This document shows, one piece after another, positions 1-7,343 of a DNA stretch of 34,564 bases. The notes under the pieces are model-generated. The model was not told the origin of the DNA, did not search any database, and saw only the letters and a program-made list of their open reading frames with translations. Within the stretch, counting starts at the first letter, position 1; each line of letters opens with the position of its first letter. The DNA is from Tissierellia bacterium (lineage in GTDB: Bacteria > Bacillota > Clostridia > Tissierellales > Peptoniphilaceae): contig JAUNVD010000021.1 of assembly GCA_030537855.1 (NCBI GenBank), forward strand, positions 1-34,564, in the 5' to 3' direction. The translations under genes were made by a program, and so were the position numbers.

Positions 1-3
1 TTT

Positions 4-1404
4 TTATTTTCTATTTTTTACATATTCTAAAAAATGTTCATTTCTTCTATTTTTTGGCTCAAAGATACCTTTTTCGTAAAGACTCATACCAATCATACCA
101 GTATATAATACAACGTCACGAACTGTAGAATAGGGAGGGGCATAGGCAGTATCTAAAAATTCTAAGGTATCAATGGTTCCGTGGAAGGTAATATACGTCG
201 CATAGGTATCTAACCTTGCTAAGACACCTTCAAATCCAACAATTTCTACTCCTAGTAATTGTAGATTATCTCGATTGACCACAGCTTTTACAAGCATTGG
301 TTCTCCACCATGATTTTTATAATGGGATCTACTGGCATGATAAAAAACAAGGGTATTATAGCCTTCGTCCTTTGCTCTTTGTTCAGAAAAACCTGTAGAA
401 CCAATAGTCATATCAAAAAGTTTAAAGATTGAGGAACCAGCAATTCCAGGGAAGGCTACTTTATTTCCTACAATATCATCAGCAATAACCCTTCCCATTT
501 TATTAGCTGTAGAACCTAGAGGGATATACATAGGAGACCCGTCTATGACGGAAGTGGTTTCAGTACAATCTCCACCTGCATATACATTTGGGATATTCGT
601 ACGCATTTGTGGATCGGTTTTGATAGCTCCAGTAACCCCAATTTCCACACCCATTTCTTTTGCAAGCTCAACATTAGGTTTTGCTCCTGTAGCAACAAAT
701 ACAAAGTCACCTGTTATCTCCCGTCCATCCCCTAAAATCACACCGTTGTCAGTTATTTTAGTTGCTGAAGCATCTCGAATCAATTCGATTCCTTGGTTTT
801 CCAAATGAGTTTCCATATAGATACTCATTTCTGGGCTTAGATTGCTAACCACACTTCTTACTAAAAGTTTTACATGATATCCTAAATTTTTAAAGTTTTC
901 CACCATTTCCAAACCAATAAAGCCAGATCCAATAACGATGGCAGTGGACCCAGGTGGCATACAACATTCTAGTTCAGCTTTAAGTTCTTTCATATCTTCC
1001 ACAACGCGAAGAGAATATACATTTTCTTTTTCTAAACCTTCAATAGGAGGGAATGCTGAAGATGCACCAGTGGATAGTACTAAATTGTCATAGAAATCTT
1101 CAAATGTTTCTCCAGTTTGAAGGTTTTTAACCAATACCTTCTTTTGGTCCGGGTCAACAGATATCACTCGATGTTCTGTTAACACTTTTGTATTATAATG
1201 TTCTTGAAAGTATTGGGGATCCCTTGGCATCAACGATGTTTCATCATCAAATAAATCTCCAATATAGTAAGGCATATTACAAGCGGAATAGGAAATAAAC
1301 CCTCTTTCTTCATAAATGACTATTTCCGCATCCTTATCTAAACGTGATAATTTTGCAGCGGTGGATGATCCAGCAGCCACTCCTCCAATTATAATTGTTT
1401 TCAT
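4..1404 (-). CDS. CoA-disulfide reductase / NADH oxidase-like FAD-dependent pyridine nucleotide-disulfide oxidoreductase
   Basis: This 466-residue flavoprotein belongs to the CoA-disulfide reductase/NADH oxidase branch of the pyridine nucleotide-disulfide oxidoreductases. The N-terminal FAD-binding motif GGVAAGSS is at about residues 7-14. The redox motif S38-x3-C42-x2-P-Y carries the single active-site cysteine typical of CoADR and Nox enzymes. A second Rossmann motif for NAD(P)H (GSGFIGLEM) follows near residue 160, and the FAD-contacting AGGDCTE motif is near 275. The C-terminal dimerisation domain has the family pattern DTAYAPPYS. The start is supported by an AGGTGA ribosome binding site in the minus-strand leader. 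It likely reduces CoA disulfide, polysulfide or O2 with NAD(P)H in the cytoplasm; the exact substrate cannot be read from sequence. It is divergent from the carboxypeptidase gene at 1521. Confidence 0.85.
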   Translation of the reverse strand: MKTIIIGGVAAGSSTAAKLSRLDKDAEIVIYEERGFISYSACNMPYYIGDLFDDETSLMPRDPQYFQEHYNTKVLTEHRVISVDPDQKKVLVKNLQTGETFEDFYDNLVLSTGASSAFPPIEGLEKENVYSLRVVEDMKELKAELECCMPPGSTAIVIGSGFIGLEMVENFKNLGYHVKLLVRSVVSNLSPEMSIYMETHLENQGIELIRDASATKITDNGVILGDGREITGDFVFVATGAKPNVELAKEMGVEIGVTGAIKTDPQMRTNIPNVYAGGDCTETTSVIDGSPMYIPLGSTANKMGRVIADDIVGNKVAFPGIAGSSIFKLFDMTIGSTGFSEQRAKDEGYNTLVFYHASRSHYKNHGGEPMLVKAVVNRDNLQLLGVEIVGFEGVLARLDTYATYITFHGTIDTLEFLDTAYAPPYSTVRDVVLYTGMIGMSLYEKGIFEPKNRRNEHFLEYVKNRK

Positions 1405-1493
1405 AAATTTTCACCTCATAGTTTACTAGTACCCCTTTCTAAGGGACTTATTCCAGAAAAGATATATTTTTTGTTTTATTCAATGAAGTTCTC

Positions 1494-1502
1494 TGTTACA
1501 AT
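1494..1502 (+). promoter_or_regulatory. Extended -10 promoter of first carboxypeptidase gene
   Basis: The sequence TGT-TACAAT is an extended -10 element with no good -35 at 17 bp. Transcription would start about 7 nt later, leaving a leader of only about 12 nt that contains the GAGGTGG ribosome binding site and then the ATG at 1521. The second copy (3046-3054) has the same arrangement. Confidence 0.55.
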
Positions 1503-1520
1503 ATAAATCGAGGTGGAAAG

Positions 1521-2840
1521 ATGAAGAAGAGTATTGCAATAGTATTGGTCATAATATTAATTTTTTCTTTTCCTATTTATGGAACCCAAGAAGCTCCAAC
1601 AACGGTAGTAGGGGAAGAGCCTGTAAAAGAAGAAGAGATACGGGATCAAGATCTTTTGGTACCTACAAAAAATGGAGTTCAAAACGCTACTTTAAAAGAG
1701 GTGGAATTGGTCAATAAATTAGAAGAAAAGACTTTAGAAGAGTTGACAAATTCCTATGTTATTGGAGATTATGTAACAGGACAAATTTTAGAAGAGTATG
1801 AAGCGGATAAGGTTGTTGCTTTAGCTAGCACCTCAAAACTTGTCAGTGCTTTTGTGGTTCTTGATAAACTTGCAGATGGGACGATTCATCTAGATGATAA
1901 GGTAGTTATCGATAAGGAAGTTTCATCTCTTATAGGCTCTACCTATAAATTAAAAGAAAATGATGTTAAGACGGTGAAGGAACTTTTATATGCTACTTTA
2001 ATCATTTCTGGAAATGATGCGATCACAGCTTTAGGAAAACATATTGCTGGTTCCACAGAAGGTTTTGTAGCTATGATGAATGAAAAATGTAAAGACCTTG
2101 GTTTGGAACATGCTCATATGATCAATCCCCATGGTTTAACAAATTATATGATAGAAGATTATAATAAAATGACAACTAGAGAGTTATTTCAACTATCCGT
2201 TGCTTTAATCAAAGAACATCCAGAAGTACTAAATATTACGAAACAACGAGAACTTAGTGAACCAGAACGTCAATTTTTAGCTTATAACACAAATCCTATT
2301 TTAGGGATTCTACCACAAATTGATGGTTTAAAAACAGGTTACACAAATGCTGCTGGTCGTTGTTTAGTTGCAACAGGAGTGAAACAAGGGATACCTGGAG
2401 TAACAGAAGACATAAGACTTTTAGGAATCACCATGGGATCTTCTGGGGATTGGGCAAGATTTGTGGCAGCAAAAAGGTTGATGAATCAAGGATTCCAAAA
2501 ATATAGTTTACGGTCCATTGCCCGTAAAGATCAAGGAGTTGGGGAATTAACGGTAGAACATGGTTCTCCGAAATCACAACCAGTCTATCCTCAAGAAGAT
2601 CATAATATCTTGTGGGATGGGGAAAAAGTAATTAAGAAAGAAGTAAAATTAAATGACATTACCCCACCGATAGAAAAAGGAGCAGTTGTAGGTAGTGTTC
2701 ATTACACCTTAGATGGGGAAGAGGTATGGGCTACAAATGTGGTGATTAAAGAAGATATTAAACAACTTAATGTTTTTATTCGTTTAAAAACTCTTTTATT
2801 TGATATCTTCCAAGAAATGGAAGGTTATCAGGGAATATAG
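1521..2840 (+). CDS. D-alanyl-D-alanine carboxypeptidase (DacA/PBP5-like), copy 1
   Basis: This is a 439-residue secreted serine-type D-Ala-D-Ala carboxypeptidase (peptidase S11 family), which trims the terminal D-Ala from peptidoglycan stem peptides. A signal peptide with a lysine-containing n-region and a hydrophobic core spans about residues 1-21. The three penicillin-binding motifs are present: S103-T-S-K106, S163-G-N165 and K271-T-G273. About 80 residues of low-complexity acidic sequence lie between the signal peptide and the catalytic domain, so the active serine is further from the N-terminus than in classical PBP5. The C-terminal part resembles the PBP5 C domain and ends in an amphipathic stretch. 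GAGGTGG precedes the ATG. A close paralogue begins at 3072, and both are followed directly by a tRNA-Arg gene. Confidence 0.9.
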   Translation: MKKSIAIVLVIILIFSFPIYGTQEAPTTVVGEEPVKEEEIRDQDLLVPTKNGVQNATLKEVELVNKLEEKTLEELTNSYVIGDYVTGQILEEYEADKVVALASTSKLVSAFVVLDKLADGTIHLDDKVVIDKEVSSLIGSTYKLKENDVKTVKELLYATLIISGNDAITALGKHIAGSTEGFVAMMNEKCKDLGLEHAHMINPHGLTNYMIEDYNKMTTRELFQLSVALIKEHPEVLNITKQRELSEPERQFLAYNTNPILGILPQIDGLKTGYTNAAGRCLVATGVKQGIPGVTEDIRLLGITMGSSGDWARFVAAKRLMNQGFQKYSLRSIARKDQGVGELTVEHGSPKSQPVYPQEDHNILWDGEKVIKKEVKLNDITPPIEKGAVVGSVHYTLDGEEVWATNVVIKEDIKQLNVFIRLKTLLFDIFQEMEGYQGI

Positions 2841-2860
2841 AGAAAGGGCTACCTTTCTCT
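2839..2860 (+). other. Hairpin at the stop codon, between carboxypeptidase and tRNA
   Basis: AGAGAAAGG (2839-2847), loop GCTA, and CCTTTCTCT (2852-2860) form a perfect 9-bp stem that begins inside the stop codon. No T-run follows, so it is not an intrinsic terminator. It sits 9 nt before the mature tRNA 5' end and could protect the mRNA 3' end after RNase P cleavage. Confidence 0.5.
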
Positions 2861-2869
2861 TCCATATAT

Positions 2870-2946
2870 GGACCCGTAGCTCAGCTGGACAGAGCAATGC
2901 CCTCCTAAGGCATGTGCCGAAGGTTCGAATCCTTTCGGGTCCACCA
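2870..2946 (+). tRNA. tRNA-Arg (anticodon CCT), copy 1, CCA encoded
   Basis: A full cloverleaf can be drawn. The acceptor is GGACCCG/CGGGTCC, the anticodon stem is ATGCC/GGCAT with loop CTCCTAA (anticodon CCT, reads AGG), and the T arm is GAAGG-TTCGAAT-CCTTT. The discriminator is A73, followed by encoded CCA. No separate promoter is evident, so it is probably co-transcribed with the carboxypeptidase gene that ends 29 nt upstream. A terminator follows immediately. Confidence 0.96.
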
Positions 2947-2952
2947 TAAATT

Positions 2953-2988
2953 ACCGGCAGAAAGATTCTAAACTTTCGCCGGTTTTTT
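2953..2988 (+). terminator. Intrinsic terminator after tRNA-Arg copy 1
   Basis: ACCGGC-A-GAAAG (2953-2964) pairs with CTTTC-GCCGGT (2973-2983), with one bulged A, and is followed by a T6 run. It closes the first carboxypeptidase-tRNA unit. Confidence 0.9.
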
Positions 2989-3045
2989 CGTAGGGCATTT
3001 TTTAACCTTATAGGGGAAACCAATGTTTTCATCTTTCCCATTTTT

Positions 3046-3054
3046 TGTTACAAT
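3046..3054 (+). promoter_or_regulatory. Extended -10 promoter of second carboxypeptidase gene
   Basis: TGT-TACAAT is followed by the same ATCGAGGTG stretch that follows the first copy's promoter. The leader again appears very short, about 11 nt, with the ribosome binding site in it. No good -35 is visible. Confidence 0.55.
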
Positions 3055-3071
3055 AAATATCGAGGTGTAAT

Positions 3072-4358
3072 ATGAAAAATAAATTTATTTCATGGGTTCT
3101 ATCATTCCTTTTGCTTGTATCTCTACCAGTATATGGCTCCCAAGAAGTGCCAATTCGTATAGAAGTAGATGAAATTGTAAAAACTGAGGAGAATAAAGGA
3201 ATTATTGTACCATCAAAAACAGGTACAAAAAAAGCTTCTCCAGAAGAAGAAAAAATCATAAAGAACCTGGAAAGACGTCCACTACAAGAATTAGTTAAGG
3301 CTTATATTATTGGAGATTATTTCACTGGTGAAATTTATGATGAATATAATGTTGATCAAGTACTTCCTTTAGCTAGTACGTCAAAATTAGTTAGTGCATT
3401 TGTTGTTTTAGATAAGATTGCGGATGGTACCATAGATTATAATGATCAGATAGTCATTGATAAAGAATCTTCATTGGTGAAAGGTTCCTCTTATAACTTA
3501 AAAGAAGGGGAAAGGGTTACGGTAAAAGAGTTATTACAGGCAACCCTAATTATTTCTGGAAATGATGCGGTAACAGCATTGGGAAAATATATTGCTGGAA
3601 GTACTGAAGGTTTTGTGGAGATGATGAACGAAAAATGTAAGTCCCTAGGATTGAAACATGCCCATATGATCAATCCCCATGGGTTAACAGACCATGAAGC
3701 GAATGATTATAATAAAATGACGACAAGAGAACTTTTTCAACTTTCTTCCACTCTTATAAAAGAATATCCTGAAATATTAGAGATTACGAAAGAACGAAAA
3801 CTTGAAGATTCCCATCGTAAATTCTTAAAATATAATACGAATCCTATGTTAGATATTATCCCTGAAATCGATGGGTTAAAAACAGGATATACTAGTGCAG
3901 CAGGTCTTTGTCTAATAGCAACTGGGTTAAAAAAAGGAGTTCCTGGTGTATCTGAGGACCAGCGTCTTGTGGGAATTACTATGGGAGCAAAGGGGAAGTG
4001 GCCAAGATTTGTAGCAATGAATCGATTATGGGATGGATTTGGAAATAAAAGCCTTCGAAAGATTGCTGATCCAGAAGAAAAGATTGGAGAATTGACTATG
4101 AATTTTGGATATGAAGATACAGTATCTATTTATCCTGAAGAGTATCATCAAATACCATTGAGAAAAGTGGAGGTTGTTACAAGAAAAATCAATTTAGATC
4201 CAATTTCTCCACCTATTACCAAGGGATCTGTGGTAGGCAGAATTTTTTATTATGTAGATGGGAAAGAAACCTGGTCCACCAATGCTATTGTAAAAGAGGA
4301 TCTTTCTAGAAATGAAACCTTTCTTCGAGTGAAAAAATTAATGGATGAAAATCTTTAG
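3072..4358 (+). CDS. D-alanyl-D-alanine carboxypeptidase (DacA/PBP5-like), copy 2
   Basis: This 428-residue paralogue of the gene at 1521 is also a secreted S11-family D-Ala-D-Ala carboxypeptidase. The signal peptide covers about residues 1-22. The catalytic motifs are S102-T-S-K105, S162-G-N164 and K270-T-G272, so it should be active. The block from the SxxK motif to the KTG motif is strongly conserved with copy 1, for example INPHGLT, DYNKMTTRELFQLS and IDGLKTGYT. The linker after the signal peptide and the C-terminal domain have drifted. This indicates an old tandem duplication with both copies under selection. GAGGTG lies upstream of the ATG. A tRNA-Arg gene follows 52 nt after the stop. 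Which copy works in growth and which in sporulation or stress cannot be read here. Confidence 0.9.
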   Translation: MKNKFISWVLSFLLLVSLPVYGSQEVPIRIEVDEIVKTEENKGIIVPSKTGTKKASPEEEKIIKNLERRPLQELVKAYIIGDYFTGEIYDEYNVDQVLPLASTSKLVSAFVVLDKIADGTIDYNDQIVIDKESSLVKGSSYNLKEGERVTVKELLQATLIISGNDAVTALGKYIAGSTEGFVEMMNEKCKSLGLKHAHMINPHGLTDHEANDYNKMTTRELFQLSSTLIKEYPEILEITKERKLEDSHRKFLKYNTNPMLDIIPEIDGLKTGYTSAAGLCLIATGLKKGVPGVSEDQRLVGITMGAKGKWPRFVAMNRLWDGFGNKSLRKIADPEEKIGELTMNFGYEDTVSIYPEEYHQIPLRKVEVVTRKINLDPISPPITKGSVVGRIFYYVDGKETWSTNAIVKEDLSRNETFLRVKKLMDENL

Positions 4359-4410
4359 TCAATCTAAATAATGGGATGAATCAGGTTTTTCCTAATTTAT
4401 CCCTAGATAT

Positions 4411-4487
4411 GGACCCGTAGCTCAGCTGGACAGAGCAATGCCCTCCTAAGGCATGTGCCGAAGGTTCGAATCCTTTCGGGTCCGCCA
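4411..4487 (+). tRNA. tRNA-Arg (anticodon CCT), copy 2, CCA encoded
   Basis: This copy is identical to the tRNA at 2870-2946 through the first 73 bases, with the same CCT anticodon, but the discriminator base is G instead of A. CCA is encoded. It lies downstream of carboxypeptidase copy 2 without an obvious promoter of its own, so co-transcription is likely. Confidence 0.96.
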
Positions 4488-4489
4488 AA

Positions 4490-4526
4490 AAAAGCTATCG
4501 AAGAATATTATTCTTTGATAGCTTTT
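4490..4526 (+). terminator. Bidirectional terminator between tRNA-Arg copy 2 and the ABC-F gene
   Basis: AAAAGCTATC (4490-4499) pairs with GATAGCTTTT (4517-4526), and the inner part AAGAAT/ATTCTT extends the stem. A-runs and T-runs on the two flanks let it serve both convergent transcripts. Confidence 0.85.
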
Positions 4527-4532
4527 GATTTA

Positions 4533-6425
4533 TCACTCTTGTAACTCCATCCATTCCTGAAAAGCTTTTTCCAAAGATATTTCAGTTTCTTGTCGATTTT
4601 TAGAAAGAACTTCCACTTCTTCAAAATCCTCATAAAGGGAAGGATTATTTAGCTCTTCATCAATTTTTTGTAAAGTACTTTCTAATTGTGTTATCTTATC
4701 TTCCAGAGTTTTTAACTCTTTTTTTCTTTGTTTTTCATCTTCCCGACGTTTCTTTTCTTTTTGCTCCTGTTTCTTACGCTCGGTTCTAGTGGGACCTCCA
4801 AATTCTGGGATATCTTCTTCCAATGTTGTCTTTTCTACATAATAATCATAATTCCCTAAATATTCTGTTATAGTCTCATCTTCTAAAGCAAAAATTTTAT
4901 TGCATATTTTATTTAAGAAATATCGGTCATGGGATATGGTAAAGACGGTACCTTCATACTTTGTAAGGGCATCTTCTAAAATTTCTTTACTATCGATATC
5001 TAAATGGTTCGTAGGCTCGTCCATTAATAAGAAATTAGAAGAAGATAGCATAAGTTTTAATAAAGATAGTCTACCTCGCTCTCCTCCAGAAAGATCTCCA
5101 ACCAATTGGAAGATATCGTCACCTACGAAAAGAAATTGAGCTAAATATCTTCGGATTTCATAATGGGTCAAGTCAGGGTACTCATCCCATATTTCATCAA
5201 GAACAGTTTTTTCGTGATGGAGATGGGTCATTTCTTGATCAAAATAACCTGTGTATACATGGGCTCCTAAGTGGATTTGACCTTCTGTAGGTCTCATTTT
5301 TTTCATAATCAAATGAAATAAAGTTGTTTTTCCTGTTCCATTTCCACCAATAAGCCCAACACGGTCACCTTTATAAATATTAAAATTCACATCAGAAAAT
5401 AAATGTTTCCCAGGAACATCCATTGCTAGATTTTCAACTTGAAGAACGTCTTGTCCCGATTCCTTTTTAGGAGTAAAGCGAATATTTACCTGTTTATGAC
5501 TTTCTAAAGGATCTATTTTTTTCATTTTATCTAAAAGTTTTTTTCGACTCATCCCTTGACGAATCAATCGAGCCTTTCCCATATTTGTAAAGCGCTCGAT
5601 AATAGCTTCTTGTCTTTTTATTTCCTTTTGTTGATCTTCATATTGTTTCTTTCTTAATTCCATTTCCTTTTTATGATATTTCATATAGGCAGAATAATTT
5701 CCACGGTAGGTTTGGATCACTCCATGTTCTAGGGAAAAGATTTTTTCAGTTACCCTATCTAGAAAAAGACGGTCATGGGAAATGACGATAACAGCTCCAG
5801 GAAAATCTTTTAAATATTTTTCCAACCAATGAATAGCCTTCATATCTAGGTGGTTCGTTGGTTCATCTAAAAATAAAATATTAGCCTTACGTAATAGTAA
5901 TTGGGCTAGGGCAAGTCTTGCTTTTTGTCCTCCTGATAAGGTAGCAGGATCCCTTTGAAAATCCTCTTCATGGAAACCTAGACCTGTTAAAACTCCTCGA
6001 ATAGAAGATTTATAAGAATACCCTCCACCTTGTTCAAAAGTTTCTAAAAGATCACTATATTGATTCATTGCATTTTCTAAATTTGAACCTGTTAAAGTAC
6101 CCATTTCTTCCTCTAAGATTCGCATTTTTTCTTCCATTTTCATTAAAGGATGAAAAATAGCAAGACAGCTTTCATAAATGGTTCCAAAGGAACGAAGTTC
6201 GGTTTCCTGTTTTAAGTATCCAATAGAAATATCCTTGGCATACACTATTTTTCCACTATCAGCAGATAAATCCCCTGTTAGAATTTGTAGTAACGTAGAT
6301 TTTCCAGATCCATTGGCTCCAATAAGCCCTATTTTTTCTCCTGGTTCTACAATAAATGAAATATCCTTTAAAACAGGATCTACAATATAAGATTTACGAA
6401 TATTTCTAACTTGTAAAACAGACAT
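4533..6425 (-). CDS. ABC-F family ATPase (YdiF/Uup-like), ribosome-associated
   Basis: This 630-residue protein has two ABC cassettes and no membrane segments, as in the ABC-F translation factors that bind the ribosomal E site. Cassette 1 has Walker A GANGSGKST (36-44), signature LSGGQKARLALAQ and Walker B FLDEPTNHLD. Cassette 2 has Walker A GGNGTGKTT, signature LSGGERGRLSLLK and Walker B LMDEPTNHLD. A charged helical linker rich in K, E and Q joins them, in the position of the P-site tRNA-interaction region. The C-terminus from about residue 545 is a lysine/glutamate-rich coiled coil of the Uup/YdiF type. These features suggest a housekeeping translation factor rather than a transporter; a role in antibiotic resistance cannot be judged from sequence. 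It is transcribed divergently from rex. Confidence 0.9.
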   Translation of the reverse strand: MSVLQVRNIRKSYIVDPVLKDISFIVEPGEKIGLIGANGSGKSTLLQILTGDLSADSGKIVYAKDISIGYLKQETELRSFGTIYESCLAIFHPLMKMEEKMRILEEEMGTLTGSNLENAMNQYSDLLETFEQGGGYSYKSSIRGVLTGLGFHEEDFQRDPATLSGGQKARLALAQLLLRKANILFLDEPTNHLDMKAIHWLEKYLKDFPGAVIVISHDRLFLDRVTEKIFSLEHGVIQTYRGNYSAYMKYHKKEMELRKKQYEDQQKEIKRQEAIIERFTNMGKARLIRQGMSRKKLLDKMKKIDPLESHKQVNIRFTPKKESGQDVLQVENLAMDVPGKHLFSDVNFNIYKGDRVGLIGGNGTGKTTLFHLIMKKMRPTEGQIHLGAHVYTGYFDQEMTHLHHEKTVLDEIWDEYPDLTHYEIRRYLAQFLFVGDDIFQLVGDLSGGERGRLSLLKLMLSSSNFLLMDEPTNHLDIDSKEILEDALTKYEGTVFTISHDRYFLNKICNKIFALEDETITEYLGNYDYYVEKTTLEEDIPEFGGPTRTERKKQEQKEKKRREDEKQRKKELKTLEDKITQLESTLQKIDEELNNPSLYEDFEEVEVLSKNRQETEISLEKAFQEWMELQE

Positions 6426-6455
6426 TTCCTCACCTCCTACATAAAGACCTCATTT

Positions 6456-6484
6456 ATTGTATCAAAGTTTTCAGTCCTTGAAAA
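6456..6484 (-). promoter_or_regulatory. Sigma-A-type promoter of the ABC-F gene
   Basis: On the minus strand TTTTCA, a 17-nt spacer and TACAAT lie about 30-60 nt before the ATG of the ABC-F gene. Confidence 0.6.
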
Positions 6485-6534
6485 GGAATAGGTAAGGAAG
6501 CTAAGGTAAATTGGAAATTGTTTTGATATAAAAC

Positions 6535-6563
6535 TTTTCAAATATAGTAATTTAAGTTATACT
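6535..6563 (+). promoter_or_regulatory. Sigma-A-type promoter of rex
   Basis: TTTTCA (6535-6540), a 17-nt spacer and TATACT (6558-6563) precede rex. An inverted repeat, TATTTG-N5-CAAATA (6577-6593), lies just after the predicted start site and next to the AAGGAGG ribosome binding site. It does not match the usual Rex operator. Confidence 0.6.
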
Positions 6564-6610
6564 AGTAGGTAGTCGTTATTTGATAAACAAATAGCAAGGA
6601 GGTGCATGAT

Positions 6611-7243
6611 TTGGCAAAATCAAATAGTAAAGTTTCTGAAACGGTAATACGAAGACTTCCTAAGTACCATCGATACTTATCCGAATTATTGGAAAAAAAC
6701 GTAGATCGCATATCATCTCAAGAACTTAGTGGACTTACCGGATTTACAGCATCTCAAATACGTCAGGACCTTAATAATTTTGGAGGTTTCGGGCAACAAG
6801 GGTATGGGTATAATGTAGAAGCTTTACGTGGACAAATTGATAAAATACTTGGGATTGATAGAATTTATAAAACGATTATTGTAGGAGCAGGAAGACTAGG
6901 TTCTGTCATCTCTATGTATGGAGGATTTAAGGAATCAGGCTTTGACATTATTGCATTATTTGATAAAGATAAAGATAAAGTCGGAACAAATGTAGGAGAT
7001 ATTCCTATTTATCATTTTGATATGATAGAAGATTATATAAAAAAATATAATGTAGAGGTTGGTATTATCACCGTCCCAAAAACAGGAGCTCAATCGATAG
7101 CAGATATATTCGTTAAAAGTGGAATTAAGGGTATATGGAATTTTGCTCCCACAGACTTGATAGTACCAGAGGATGTAGTTGTAGAATCTGTTCGTTTAAA
7201 TGATAGTCTTTTAACATTATCCTACTATCTAACAGAAGAATAA
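6611..7243 (+). CDS. rex: Redox-sensing transcriptional repressor Rex
   Basis: Rex senses the NADH/NAD+ ratio and represses fermentation and respiration genes when NADH is low. With the chosen start the protein has 210 residues, normal for the family. An N-terminal winged helix has the family pattern VIRRLPKYHRYL, followed by a recognition helix region TASQIRQDLNNFGGFG. A Rossmann domain with the NADH motif GAGRLGS follows, and the C-terminal swap helix ends the protein. The start is taken as TTG at 6611, because AAGGAGG (6596-6602) is 8 nt upstream of it. A GTG at 6602 in the same frame would lie inside the ribosome binding site. In clostridia Rex commonly controls butyrate-pathway and alcohol dehydrogenase genes; its targets are not visible here. 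Confidence 0.95.
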   Translation: MAKSNSKVSETVIRRLPKYHRYLSELLEKNVDRISSQELSGLTGFTASQIRQDLNNFGGFGQQGYGYNVEALRGQIDKILGIDRIYKTIIVGAGRLGSVISMYGGFKESGFDIIALFDKDKDKVGTNVGDIPIYHFDMIEDYIKKYNVEVGIITVPKTGAQSIADIFVKSGIKGIWNFAPTDLIVPEDVVVESVRLNDSLLTLSYYLTEE

Positions 7244-7257
7244 ATTTCATATGTATT

Positions 7258-7287
7258 AAAAACCCGTCACAAAAGTGGCGGGTTTCA
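7258..7287 (+). terminator. Hairpin terminator after rex
   Basis: AAACCCGTCAC (7260-7270) pairs with GTGGCGGGTTT (7275-7285), with loop AAAA. The T-run is short, so termination may be partial. Confidence 0.7.
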
Positions 7288-7343
7288 TAGTAGACATGGG
7301 AATATGATTTAAATGATTTGAAAAAGATAGAAGGAATCTAAGG

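Noticed and set aside
6577-6593. Rex operator for autoregulation.
   Set aside because: The repeat TATTTG-N5-CAAATA does not resemble the clostridial Rex consensus TTGTTAAN4TTAACAA, so it is kept only as an inverted repeat.
6602-6610. GTG at 6602 as the start of rex.
   Set aside because: It is part of the AAGGAGG-TG ribosome binding site itself. TTG at 6611 is correctly spaced and starts at the usual family position.
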